DNA of 64,000 nucleotides from Rhizobium etli 8C-3 (GTDB lineage: Bacteria; Pseudomonadota; Alphaproteobacteria; Rhizobiales; Rhizobiaceae), in the NCBI RefSeq assembly GCF_001908375.1, contig NZ_CP017241.1:747001-811000 (forward strand). The letters are read 5' to 3'. This document shows, piece by piece, positions 26,874-35,151 of this stretch. How positions within the stretch are numbered: the first letter of the stretch is position 1; every line of letters begins with the position of its first letter. The translations under genes and the position numbers were made by a program. Under the pieces are notes generated by a model that worked only from the letters and a program-made list of their open reading frames with translations, did not search any database and had not been told where the DNA came from.

Positions 26874-27407
26874 ATGCGGGAGCGGACGAACAGGGCCCAT
26901 GCCATCATTGTCATGGGCGTCAGCGGCTCCGGAAAATCCTCGATCGGCGAAAAGCTGGCGGAGGCATTGAACCTCCGCTTCATCGAAGGCGACCAGTTTC
27001 ATCCGGCATCCAACGTCGAGAAGATGTCGAAGGGCATCCCGTTGACCGATGCGGATCGCATACCCTGGCTCGATCTCATCGGAAAGGCCATGAAGGCGGC
27101 CCTTGCAGAGGGAGAAGGCATCATTGTCTCCTGTTCGGCGCTGAAGCGCATCTATCGCGAGCAGCTACGCGCTGCGACCGGGGGCAATCTCTTCTTCGTC
27201 TATCTCCAAGGTTCCAAGGAACTGCTGAGCGAGCGGATGGGGCATCGCACGGGTCACTTCATGCCTGCGTCCCTGCTTGAAAGCCAGCTAGGGACCCTCG
27301 AGGTGCCGACCGGCGAGCCAGGCGTCGTGACGGTCGATATCGACGACACTGTCGAAGGCATTGCCGAAGAAGCCCGAAAGAAGCTCGCGCCGCTCGGGGT
27401 TGCCTGA
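26874..27407 (+). CDS. gntK: Gluconokinase
   Basis: Phosphorylates D-gluconate to 6-phosphogluconate with ATP. Length is 177 residues. P-loop GVSGSGKSS is at residues 15-23, followed by the sugar-kinase stretch FIEGDQFHPASNVEKMSKG and VSCSALKRIYREQLR, diagnostic for the GntK family. GGAGGACTGA precedes the ATG. It sits 28 bases behind dppF and appears co-transcribed with a peptide importer, an unusual pairing with no obvious metabolic link. Confidence 0.92.
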   Translation: MRERTNRAHAIIVMGVSGSGKSSIGEKLAEALNLRFIEGDQFHPASNVEKMSKGIPLTDADRIPWLDLIGKAMKAALAEGEGIIVSCSALKRIYREQLRAATGGNLFFVYLQGSKELLSERMGHRTGHFMPASLLESQLGTLEVPTGEPGVVTVDIDDTVEGIAEEARKKLAPLGVA

Positions 27408-27431
27408 AAAGCCGCCACGGTTGTCGTTCCG

Positions 27432-28679
27432 TTACGGATTGAAGCGCTGCGGCGAATAGGCGGAGATATCGATAAACGGTGTTTCGCCGGTGATGAGTTC
27501 GGCCAGCGCCCGGCCTGTTACCGGGCCGAGCGTCAGGCCGTGATGGGCATGCCCGAAGGCGAACCACAGACCGTTGTGCCGTGGCGCCTTGCCAATGATC
27601 GGCATCATGTCGGGCGTGCAGGGGCGCGCGCCCATCCACGGCTCTGGATCGAGCCGGGGGCCGAGCGGAAAGACGGTGCGCGCGACCTTTTCTGCCCGGT
27701 CGAGCTGAACGGGCGTCTTCGGCGCGTCGAGTGCTGCAAATTCCGCGCCGGTGGTCAACCGGATTCCACGTTTCATCGGCGCGAGGAAATAGCCTTGTTC
27801 AGCATCGAGCGTCCAGTTGTTGAGAATCGCATTGCCTTCGGCCGCATAGTGCATGTGGTAGCCGCGCTTGACGCCGAGGGGGAAGGAGTAGCCGAGACGC
27901 TTCGTCGCCACCGCAGCCCAAGGGCCGAGAGCCATCACCGCATCGTCGGCCCCGAGTGAACCTTCGGATGTCATGATTTTCCAGCCGGAACCCGACTGGC
28001 CGAGCGAATTGGCGTCGCCGGTGACAAAGCGGCCGCCGAGGCTTTCGAAATAGCTGCGGTAAGCGGCAGTCAGCGCCTGCGGGTCAAGGACAGACCAGGG
28101 ATCGCGCCAGCGGATGCCACCGGCGAAGCTCTGCATCAGGCTCGGCTCCATGCGGGCAATGTCGGCGGAAGACAGTGTCTCATAGCTGACGCCGAATTCC
28201 TTCTGCCAGCTCTCGGCCTCGGCAAGCTCCGCATCGCGCTTCGGTTCGGTTCGGAAGATCTTCATCCAGCCGTCCTTGCGAATCAATTGCTCGGCATGCG
28301 ACGCCTCGATCAAATCCTTGTGCTCGAGGATCGAGTTCTCGATCAGCGGCGCATAGGCACGGGTGATCATCTCGTGGCGCCGCGCATTGGAGTTCCACCA
28401 GTATCGCGCAAGAAACGCGAGCTGACCCGGCAGTGCCTTCAGGTGATAATGCGCGTCGATGCGGTTGTTCAGCGCATAGCGCAGCAGCAGGCCGATCTGT
28501 TGAGGAAAGCCGTAAGGCACGACACCTTCACGCTGGATTAGTCCCGCATTGCCGTACGAGGTCTCGCTGCCGGGATCCTTGCGATCGATCAGGGTCACCT
28601 GACGCCCACGCCGTTGCAGATGAATTGCCGCCGAGACACCGATGATGCCGGCACCGAGCACGATTGCGTTCTTGGTCAT
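27432..28679 (-). CDS. FAD-dependent D-amino-acid dehydrogenase-like oxidoreductase
   Basis: A 415-residue DAO/DadA-family flavoprotein. The N-terminal dinucleotide fold VLGAGIIGVSAAIHLQRRG is followed by DRKDPGSETSYGNAG, and the FAD-contact region HHGLTLGPVTGRALAELITG is C-terminal. DadA enzymes oxidise D-amino acids to 2-oxo acids and pass electrons to the respiratory chain. Substrate is unproven: glycine, sarcosine or hydroxyproline oxidases share the fold. It is convergent with gntK. Confidence 0.82.
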   Translation of the reverse strand: MTKNAIVLGAGIIGVSAAIHLQRRGRQVTLIDRKDPGSETSYGNAGLIQREGVVPYGFPQQIGLLLRYALNNRIDAHYHLKALPGQLAFLARYWWNSNARRHEMITRAYAPLIENSILEHKDLIEASHAEQLIRKDGWMKIFRTEPKRDAELAEAESWQKEFGVSYETLSSADIARMEPSLMQSFAGGIRWRDPWSVLDPQALTAAYRSYFESLGGRFVTGDANSLGQSGSGWKIMTSEGSLGADDAVMALGPWAAVATKRLGYSFPLGVKRGYHMHYAAEGNAILNNWTLDAEQGYFLAPMKRGIRLTTGAEFAALDAPKTPVQLDRAEKVARTVFPLGPRLDPEPWMGARPCTPDMMPIIGKAPRHNGLWFAFGHAHHGLTLGPVTGRALAELITGETPFIDISAYSPQRFNP

Positions 28680-28755
28680 TTTTCCTTGCAGCCCACGAAT
28701 ACCAAGGGTCGAAAATGCCCTTAGGATCGCGATGGTGCAATTGAAAAATTGTATT

Positions 28756-29259
28756 TTATTTCAAAATCATTGCCGTTTTGAGTGCGGCATTTTCGGCACG
28801 GATGCGGATAGCGAGCATGAGCGCATTCAGGATCGTGAAGGCGGCTGCATAGAGCGGCATGCCGAACGCAAGCGGCAAAACGGCAATCTCGCCGGCGACG
28901 ACCGCGTAATTGGGATGCCGCATGAAGCGATAGGGCCCGCTGCAGACGAGCGGCGCCCCCGGCAGAACGATGATCCTTGTCGTCCATCGCTCCTTGAGTG
29001 TCACGAGCACCCAGAGGCGAAAGATTTGCAGCAGCAGGAAGATGGCCAACCAAACAAGCTTCACCGGCCTGTCTGGGGCAAGCAGCCACAGGCCGCCGAT
29101 CCAGGCCGAGTGCAGTGCGACCATGCAGGGGTAATGTTCAGCCCCGATCTCGCGCCCGCCTTTGGCAAGGAGCATGGCAGTGTTGCGCTTGGCCACAACG
29201 AGCTCGCCGAGGCGCTGGAACGTGATGAAGGTCAAAAGCGCGGTAGCGGCGAGCATCAT
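28756..29259 (-). CDS. Isoprenylcysteine carboxyl methyltransferase (ICMT)-family protein
   Basis: A 167-residue integral membrane protein with about four to five hydrophobic helices. The ICMT core SGPYRFMRHPNYAVVAGEI (cofactor-binding RHPxY) is present. Its ATG overlaps the TGA of the polyketide synthase gene by 4 bases, so the two are translated together. In Bacillus the BpsA-BpsB pair has the same organisation, and BpsB methylates alkylpyrones made by the synthase. By analogy this protein probably O-methylates the product of its partner. Confidence 0.85.
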   Translation of the reverse strand: MMLAATALLTFITFQRLGELVVAKRNTAMLLAKGGREIGAEHYPCMVALHSAWIGGLWLLAPDRPVKLVWLAIFLLLQIFRLWVLVTLKERWTTRIIVLPGAPLVCSGPYRFMRHPNYAVVAGEIAVLPLAFGMPLYAAAFTILNALMLAIRIRAENAALKTAMILK

Positions 29260-30320
29260 GCCGTCCTCCGCAGCGTCACGCAGCTTGCGGAGAAGCCTGG
29301 TCCCATGGCGATCATCGCCGAGCGCTCGGGCAGGCCGGCGTGGATTGCGCGTTCCAGCACGAAGAGGACGGTTGGCGAGGACATGTTGCCATAGTTGGAA
29401 ATCACCGCGCGCTCGTGATCCAGCGATCCTGGCGAGAGCGTCAGCGCGCTTTCCATCGCGGTGAGCACCTTCGTGCCGCCCGGATGACATATAAAGCGGC
29501 CAATATCCCGGCGCGACAGGCCATCGCGGGCAAGGATCATGTCGACAGCAGGACCGAGCTGCGTCTGCGCGAACGGCGGAAGCGACTGTGCAAGTACGAT
29601 GCCGAAGCCTGTGTCGTCGATCTTCCAGCCCATGATGTCGAGCGTGTCGGGAAACAGATGTTCGCCGCTCGATGCCACTTCGCAGATGCCGTCTCCGCCG
29701 TTGCGCAACACACAGGCTGCGGCGCCATCGCCGAAGAGCGCTGTTGCGATGATGTTGGGCCGCGTCAGCTCATCTAGCCGGAAGGCGAGGGTGCAAAGCT
29801 CGATCGCCACGAAGAGCACGATCTTGCCCGGCCTTTCTTTTGCCAGACGCGACGCGATGCCGAGGCCAGAGACGCCGGCAGCACAGCCAAGCCCGAACAC
29901 GGGTACGCGTTCTATATCCGCCCGGAACCCCATCTTCCTGGCAAGCTGCGCATCGAGGCTTGGTGTGGTAAACCCGGTGGAGGAGACGGTGACAACGCAA
30001 TCGATGTCGCTTGCCTTTAGCTCCGCCTGCCGCAGTGCCTTGGCCGCCGTTTCGATGAAGAGATTGCTTGCGACCTCGGCATAAGCGTCCATCCGGTCCT
30101 GCCAGCCATGCGGCTCGTCGAACCATGAGAGCGGACGCGCGGCGTGCCGCTTGATAATGCCCGCATTGTCGAAGACCCCCGCCAGATGCCGAAAGTCCTT
30201 CAGGCGACCGGCAAAGAGCCGGGCCGAGGCCTCGGCTGCTTCTGCCTGCGTAATGATGTGTTCCGGCACGGCAATGGCGAGGCTCAGAAATTTGACCGTA
30301 TGGTTCACGGCATTCTCCAT
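29256..30320 (-). CDS. Type III polyketide synthase (chalcone/stilbene synthase family)
   Basis: A 354-residue thiolase-fold synthase that condenses malonyl-CoA onto an acyl starter. The catalytic triad is intact: Cys146 in VFGLGCAAGVSGL, His279 in FICHPGGTKVL and Asn312 in ISNYGNMSSPTVLF. The GFGPG-like loop reads AMGPGFSASCV. It is closer in feel to bacterial alkylpyrone/alkylresorcinol synthases (BpsA, SrsA, ArsB types) than to plant enzymes. The start at 30320 is chosen by family length; the ribosome site is weak. It is coupled to an ICMT-family methyltransferase. Confidence 0.9.
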   Translation of the reverse strand: MENAVNHTVKFLSLAIAVPEHIITQAEAAEASARLFAGRLKDFRHLAGVFDNAGIIKRHAARPLSWFDEPHGWQDRMDAYAEVASNLFIETAAKALRQAELKASDIDCVVTVSSTGFTTPSLDAQLARKMGFRADIERVPVFGLGCAAGVSGLGIASRLAKERPGKIVLFVAIELCTLAFRLDELTRPNIIATALFGDGAAACVLRNGGDGICEVASSGEHLFPDTLDIMGWKIDDTGFGIVLAQSLPPFAQTQLGPAVDMILARDGLSRRDIGRFICHPGGTKVLTAMESALTLSPGSLDHERAVISNYGNMSSPTVLFVLERAIHAGLPERSAMIAMGPGFSASCVTLRRTA

Positions 30321-30475
30321 TTGCCACTGGCGGTAAAGCGGAAAACACCTTTGACGCCGATTTATTCGCACTCGTCGCGTCACGATAAGGTGATGGAAAA
30401 TGCCTTGTGCCGTTCGAATAAAATGCCGGGCAGGGGTGTTGTTTGGCGGCAACGTCATTTTCCTGGAGACATCCC

Positions 30476-31021
30476 ATGACGACCACGATTGTCCGTATCG
30501 CTTCTCTCGTCCTCGGCGGCTGCATCGCCGCCTCCACCCTTTCCACCCCCGTCTTGGCCGTCGGCGGCGGTGGTGGCGGCGGCGCGAATACGCCCACCTG
30601 CAAGAAGGGTCAGATCTATGACAAGAGGTCGAAACAGTGCGTGAAGCAGCAGGGCGCCAACGTGACGGATGAGAACCGCACCGACTATGCCTATTCACTG
30701 GCGAAGGCCGGCCGATATGAGGAAGCGCTGGCGATACTCGACACCGTCAAGGATCAGAACAATGCGCAAGTGCTGAATTATCGCGGCTACGCCACCCGCA
30801 AGCTCGGCCGCACGGACGAAGGCATCTCGTACTACATTCAGTCGGTAAAGCTCGATCCCCAATATGCGAAGGTTCGTGAATACCTTGGCGAAGCCTACGT
30901 CGTCAAAGGCCGCATCGATCTCGCCAAGGAGCAGTTGAACATCATCAAGGCGATCTGCGGCACGGGTTGCGAGGAATATCAGGACCTCAACGCAGTAATC
31001 CTCGATCCGTCGAAGATATGA
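30476..31021 (+). CDS. Secreted TPR-repeat protein
   Basis: A 181-residue protein with a signal peptide (hydrophobic segment ending STPVLA), then a glycine run, a two-cysteine segment CKKGQIYDKRSKQC, and TPR repeats (DYAYSLAKAGRYEEALAILD, LNYRGYATRKLGRTDEGISY, KVREYLGEAYVVKGRIDLAK). It is probably periplasmic. Two more cysteines near the C-terminus (ICGTGC) could form disulfides. It lies directly before the ECF sigma gene and may be part of that stress module. Confidence 0.8.
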   Translation: MTTTIVRIASLVLGGCIAASTLSTPVLAVGGGGGGGANTPTCKKGQIYDKRSKQCVKQQGANVTDENRTDYAYSLAKAGRYEEALAILDTVKDQNNAQVLNYRGYATRKLGRTDEGISYYIQSVKLDPQYAKVREYLGEAYVVKGRIDLAKEQLNIIKAICGTGCEEYQDLNAVILDPSKI

Positions 31022-31060
31022 AATCGATGCGGGCGCGTGTCGGCAAGGAGGGATGATCGA

Positions 31061-31666
31061 ATGCCGGTCGCGCGCACCACATTTCCTGCCTATAGTCGCC
31101 TGAAAACGGGATCGCCGCTTCGGCTGGCGATTACCGGGAGACGAACTGGGGCGGAGGCGGCCATCGCGAGCGAAGCGGACATCAGGAAAGGCCTGACAGA
31201 CAATCTTGCCAGGCTCTGGCGTTATGGTCTCGTACTCTCGCGGCAGCGCGACGTGGCCGATGACCTCGTTCAGCAGACCTGTGTCCGGGCGCTGGAACGC
31301 TGCGGGCAGTTCGAACAGGGGACGCGGCTCGATCGCTGGCTGTTTTCGATCCTGCATTCGATCTGGCTGAACGAGGTCCGGTCCCGCAAGGTTCGCCAGG
31401 GCAGGGGATTGGCTGATCCGCTGGAAGCACTGGTTTTCGACGGAGCCCGCGACGCCGAAACGCATGTCATGGCAAATCAGGTGCTGCTGCAGGTGGACGC
31501 GCTTCCCGAAGCACAGCGCAGTGCCGTCTTCCTCGCCTACGTGGAAGGGCTCTCCTATCGCGAGGTGGCGGATATACTGGCCATACCGATCGGAACCGTG
31601 ATGAGCCGGCTGGCGGCAGCACGCGCGACGCTTTCGGGCGCCTTTTCGGACGAGGGACGGCAATGA
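31061..31666 (+). CDS. ECF-family RNA polymerase sigma factor
   Basis: A 201-residue sigma factor with region 2 (LVLSRQRDVADDLVQQTCVR, FEQGTRLDRWLFSILHSIWL) and region 4 (ALPEAQRSAVFLAYVEGLSY, REVADILAIPIGTVMSRLAA) but no region 3, as in ECF sigmas. AAGGAGG lies 9 bases before the ATG at 31061; a GTG at 31037 contains that site and is rejected. About 40 basic residues precede region 2. The stop overlaps the anti-sigma start by 4 bases. Confidence 0.88.
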   Translation: MPVARTTFPAYSRLKTGSPLRLAITGRRTGAEAAIASEADIRKGLTDNLARLWRYGLVLSRQRDVADDLVQQTCVRALERCGQFEQGTRLDRWLFSILHSIWLNEVRSRKVRQGRGLADPLEALVFDGARDAETHVMANQVLLQVDALPEAQRSAVFLAYVEGLSYREVADILAIPIGTVMSRLAAARATLSGAFSDEGRQ

Positions 31667-32457
31667 GCAACCATATCAACATACCCTCTGACGAAGAACT
31701 GACAGCCTTCATCGACGGCGAGCTGCCGCGGCAGGATGCTGCGCGCATCGAAGCGCTCGGCAATGCCGACGAACGCGTAGCCGCAAGGCTGGAATTCTTG
31801 TCTAAAAGCAACCTGCCGTTCAATGAGGCCTTCACGCCGCTTCTCGCCGCCGCGCCGCGGGCCAGGCTCGAATCGATGCTTGCCGCAATCCCCACACGGC
31901 GGGCAAGTAGGCAACAAAGCTTTGCGAGCCGCCGCGGCTTTGTCGGTGCGCTTGCAGCTTCGGTGGTCGCGGGAGTCATTGCTGACCGCGCCTATCTCGG
32001 CATCAGCCGCAGCCTTTCGAAGGACGAGGGGGACGCCGATTGGCGCGCTGTCGTTGCCGAATATATTTCGCTCTACACGCCGGATACTCTTGCAGGACCT
32101 GTTCCGCCTGGCGATGTGCAGAGCGTTCAGCTTGCTCAGATCGACCGAAAGCTTGGGCTTGCACTTTCCCCCAGGATGGTTGCGTTGCCGGGGGTCGACT
32201 TCAAGCGCGTGCTGCTCCTGGAATACGACGAACGACCTCTCGCCCAGATCGGCTACCTCGATCCCGAGACCGGCCCGATGGCGCTCTGCATCATCCGCTC
32301 GGACAAGGGTGAAAAGGCCCCGGAGATCGAAGGCCGTAAGGGCATGAACGTCATCTACTGGTCCAGCCGGAGCCATGCCTTCATGTTGATCGGCCATGCC
32401 CCGGCAGACCGCATGCAGGAACTCGTCGACAACCTCAGGTCAAAATTGACGGCATGA
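31663..32457 (+). CDS. Anti-sigma factor, membrane-anchored
   Basis: A 264-residue protein with an N-terminal cytoplasmic anti-sigma segment (SDEELTAFIDGELPRQDAAR), a membrane helix around residues 90-108 (RRGFVGALAASVVAGVIADR) and a periplasmic C-terminal domain. Overlap with the sigma gene (ATGA) and the DGEL zinc-less anti-sigma start indicate that it holds the adjacent sigma factor. The arginine pair before the helix could resemble a Tat signal, but membrane anchoring fits better. Confidence 0.85.
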   Translation: MSNHINIPSDEELTAFIDGELPRQDAARIEALGNADERVAARLEFLSKSNLPFNEAFTPLLAAAPRARLESMLAAIPTRRASRQQSFASRRGFVGALAASVVAGVIADRAYLGISRSLSKDEGDADWRAVVAEYISLYTPDTLAGPVPPGDVQSVQLAQIDRKLGLALSPRMVALPGVDFKRVLLLEYDERPLAQIGYLDPETGPMALCIIRSDKGEKAPEIEGRKGMNVIYWSSRSHAFMLIGHAPADRMQELVDNLRSKLTA

Positions 32458-32535
32458 ATGCCGTCCCGCCATCATGATGTCCAGATTGCATGGTGTTGCC
32501 GATCATCTCGATACGACAGGGGCCGGCATTTCAGC

Positions 32536-33063
32536 ATGGATTGGATCAATCGTTATATCGACGAGCCGCTGCTTTCAGGCGCGGCGCGTACACTGCGGGT
32601 TTGGCATGTCTACGCGGCGCAGCATCCGGAGCATTTGGAGCCGGTGTGGAACCTGTTGGCGCTTTCGCTGCTGGCAATCGCAAGCCGGTACAATTTCTCA
32701 GGTCAGCCTCTTGTCCTCAGCCTCGCGGCATTGCTCATGCTGGCCCTGCCATCCATCTGGAAGCTGGCTTCCTCCGCAAGGGCGGGAAGAAGCGGCTATG
32801 ACGCGCGGCGTTACAAAACGCTCCGAGCCAGAGCGATCAGCAAGCGTGAGGCGGAATGGTCTTTGCGGATGACCGTTCTCTTCGCCTCGGCCGGGCTTCC
32901 ATTCGTGGCGCGCATTGATGATCCCATCGGATCGGCGTTCATGGCTGGTGCCTGCATCTGGTTCGTGCTCATAGCGCCGGTGAAGTTCTATCTCGAAGCA
33001 GCAGAGCCACCCGCCCCCGACGAAGGCGACCGCACGCGTCAGGGCATCCTCCAGTTCGGCTGA
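32536..33063 (+). CDS. Hypothetical membrane protein
   Basis: A 175-residue protein with four hydrophobic stretches (WNLLALSLLAIASRYNFSG, LVLSLAALLMLALPSIWKLA, MTVLFASAGLPFVARI, AFMAGACIWFVLIAPVKFYL) and basic loops between. No recognised domain. It follows the anti-sigma gene by 78 bases and may belong to its operon. The ATG at 32536 follows a modest ribosome site; other starts upstream lack one. Confidence 0.65.
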   Translation: MDWINRYIDEPLLSGAARTLRVWHVYAAQHPEHLEPVWNLLALSLLAIASRYNFSGQPLVLSLAALLMLALPSIWKLASSARAGRSGYDARRYKTLRARAISKREAEWSLRMTVLFASAGLPFVARIDDPIGSAFMAGACIWFVLIAPVKFYLEAAEPPAPDEGDRTRQGILQFG

Positions 33064-33140
33064 TGCTTTGGACCAGGCGATCTGGAACCAATTGCCAAGG
33101 GTAGCCGTTGATAAATCAGAAATCGAAAGAGGAGTTCACC

Positions 33141-33305
33141 ATGCTGTACTACGCTTTGGTATTTCTCGTCGTAGCCCTGATCGCCGGCGTCCTCGGATTT
33201 GGCGGGATCGCAGGCGCTTCGGCTTCCATAGCACAGGTTCTTTTCTTCATATTCCTGGTGCTGTTCGTCGTATCGCTCGTCATGCGCCTGATGCGCCGCG
33301 AATAG
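33141..33305 (+). CDS. DUF1328 small membrane protein
   Basis: A 54-residue protein with two hydrophobic helices separated by [13 protein letters not shown], the DUF1328 (YtjA-like) signature. AGAGGAG precedes the ATG at 33141. Such proteins are frequently part of general stress regulons in alphaproteobacteria, which suits the neighbouring ECF module. Function unknown. Confidence 0.88.
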   Translation: MLYYALVFLVVALIAGVLGFGGIAGASASIAQVLFFIFLVLFVVSLVMRLMRRE

Positions 33306-33330
33306 TGCGATGAAAATAGGTATTTGAAGA

Positions 33331-33356
33331 ACCCGGCGTTATGGCGCCGGGTTTTT
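33331..33356 (+). terminator. Terminator after the DUF1328 gene
   Basis: ACCCGGCG (33331-33338) pairs with CGCCGGGT (33345-33352) around a 6-base loop and is followed by TTTT. Confidence 0.88.
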
Positions 33357-33492
33357 CGTGTCGATTGCGCCGGGGGTCATCGGGCATCAGCCGCGACCTT
33401 CGAAACAGATCTTAATGCGGAAAAACTTGCGACAGCCTTGCCGCCGCGTGGCATAAGGCCTCCGAAAAAACTTTCCTGGGTCCTCATCGCAT

Positions 33493-35115
33493 ATGATTCG
33501 AATCGAAAACATCAGCAAGCAGAACAGCCACCGCATCCTCTTCATCGAGGCGACAGCAGCGCTCAACAGAGGCGACAAGGTCGGCCTCGTCGGTCCGAAC
33601 GGTGCCGGCAAAACGACCCTTTTCCGGATGATCACACAGGCCGAGCAACCCGACGAGGGGCAAGTATCCGTCGATAAGGGCGTCACCATCGGCTATTTCA
33701 ATCAGGATGTCGGCGAGATGGAGGGCCGCAGCGCCGTGTCCGAGGTGATGGACGGCGCCGGACCCGTGAGCATCGTTGCTGCCGCATTGCGGGAGCTCGA
33801 GGCTGCCATGTCGGATCCTGCACAGGCCGACGACATGGACAGGATCATCGAGCGCTACGGCGAGGTCCAGGCGCGCTACGAGGAGCTCGACGGTTATGCC
33901 CTGGAAGGACGCGCGCGCGAAGTTTTAGGCGGTCTCAGCTTCAGCCAGGAAATGATGGACGGCGACGTTGGTGCACTATCGGGCGGCTGGAAGATGCGTG
34001 TGGCGCTTGCCCGAATTCTCCTGATGCGTCCCGACGTCATGTTGCTTGACGAGCCGAGCAACCATCTGGATCTGGAAAGCCTCATCTGGCTGGAGGAGTT
34101 TCTGAAAGGTTATGACGGCGCGCTGCTGATGACCTCGCACGACCGCGAGTTCATGAATCGCATCGTCACCAAGATCATCGAGATTGATGGCGGCAACTTG
34201 AACAGCTACTCCGGCGACTATGCCTTTTACGAGCATCAGCGGGCCCAGAACGAGAAGCAGCAGCAAGCCCAGTTCGAGCGCCAGCAGGCGATGCTCGCCA
34301 AGGAAATCAAGTTTATCGAGCGCTTCAAGGCCCGCGCCTCGCATGCTTCGCAGGTGCAAAGCCGCGTGAAGAAGCTGGAGAAGATCGACCGGGTGGAACC
34401 GCCGAAGCGTCGCCAGGTCGTTTCGTTCGAGTTTTTGCCGGCACCGCGCTCGGGCGAGGATGTCATCAGCCTGAAGAACGTGCACAAGAAATATGGGAGC
34501 CGAACGATCTATGAGGGACTGGATTTTTTGGTGCGGCGGCGCGAACGCTGGTGCATCATGGGTATCAACGGCGCGGGAAAGTCTACGCTTCTGAAGCTGG
34601 TCGCGGGTTCTGCAGAGCCGGATAGTGGCAACGTCGCTCTCGGTGCCAGCGTGAGGATGGGATATTTCGCCCAGCACGCCATGGATCTCCTGGACGGCGA
34701 ACGCACCGTTCTCCAGTCACTGGAAGATAAATTCCCGCAGGCGGGGCAGGGCTCGTTGCGCGCGCTTTCGGGCTGCTTCGGTTTTTCCGGCGACGACGTC
34801 GAGAAGAAATGCCGGGTGCTCTCTGGCGGCGAGAAGGCGCGGCTCGTCATGGCAATGATGCTCTTCGATCCGCCGAACCTCCTCGTGCTGGACGAGCCGA
34901 CAAACCACCTGGACCTGGACACCAAGGAAATGCTCATCAAGGCGTTGTCCGAGTACGAAGGAACGATGCTCTTCGTTTCGCACGACCGGCACTTCCTGGG
35001 CGCTTTGTCCAATCGGGTGCTGGAACTGACCCCCGACGGCATTCACCAATATAGCGGCGGCTACACGGAATACGTGGCGCGCACCGGTCATGAGGCGCCT
35101 GGCCTGCGTCGTTGA
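33493..35115 (+). CDS. ABC-F family ATPase
   Basis: A 540-residue soluble protein with two ABC cassettes and no membrane domain. The first Walker A is GPNGAGKTT (about residues 36-44) with signature ALSGGWKMRVALARIL; the second is GINGAGKST with LSGGEKARLVMAMML. Between them is the charged helical linker (KQQQAQFERQQAMLAKEIKF) typical of ABC-F proteins, which bind ribosomes in translation or antibiotic protection. The subfamily (Uup, EttA or YheS-like) cannot be fixed by eye. Confidence 0.9.
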   Translation: MIRIENISKQNSHRILFIEATAALNRGDKVGLVGPNGAGKTTLFRMITQAEQPDEGQVSVDKGVTIGYFNQDVGEMEGRSAVSEVMDGAGPVSIVAAALRELEAAMSDPAQADDMDRIIERYGEVQARYEELDGYALEGRAREVLGGLSFSQEMMDGDVGALSGGWKMRVALARILLMRPDVMLLDEPSNHLDLESLIWLEEFLKGYDGALLMTSHDREFMNRIVTKIIEIDGGNLNSYSGDYAFYEHQRAQNEKQQQAQFERQQAMLAKEIKFIERFKARASHASQVQSRVKKLEKIDRVEPPKRRQVVSFEFLPAPRSGEDVISLKNVHKKYGSRTIYEGLDFLVRRRERWCIMGINGAGKSTLLKLVAGSAEPDSGNVALGASVRMGYFAQHAMDLLDGERTVLQSLEDKFPQAGQGSLRALSGCFGFSGDDVEKKCRVLSGGEKARLVMAMMLFDPPNLLVLDEPTNHLDLDTKEMLIKALSEYEGTMLFVSHDRHFLGALSNRVLELTPDGIHQYSGGYTEYVARTGHEAPGLRR

Positions 35116-35130
35116 GTTCGAGAGGAATAC

Positions 35131-35151
35131 GCGCTTAAGCGGCTTAAGCGC
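35131..35151. terminator. Perfect inverted repeat at the ABC-F/pepT convergence
   Basis: GCGCTTAAG, a 3-base CGG centre, and CTTAAGCGC form a perfect 9-bp dyad that overlaps the pepT stop codon. Without a T-run it is at best a weak bidirectional terminator. Confidence 0.4.
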
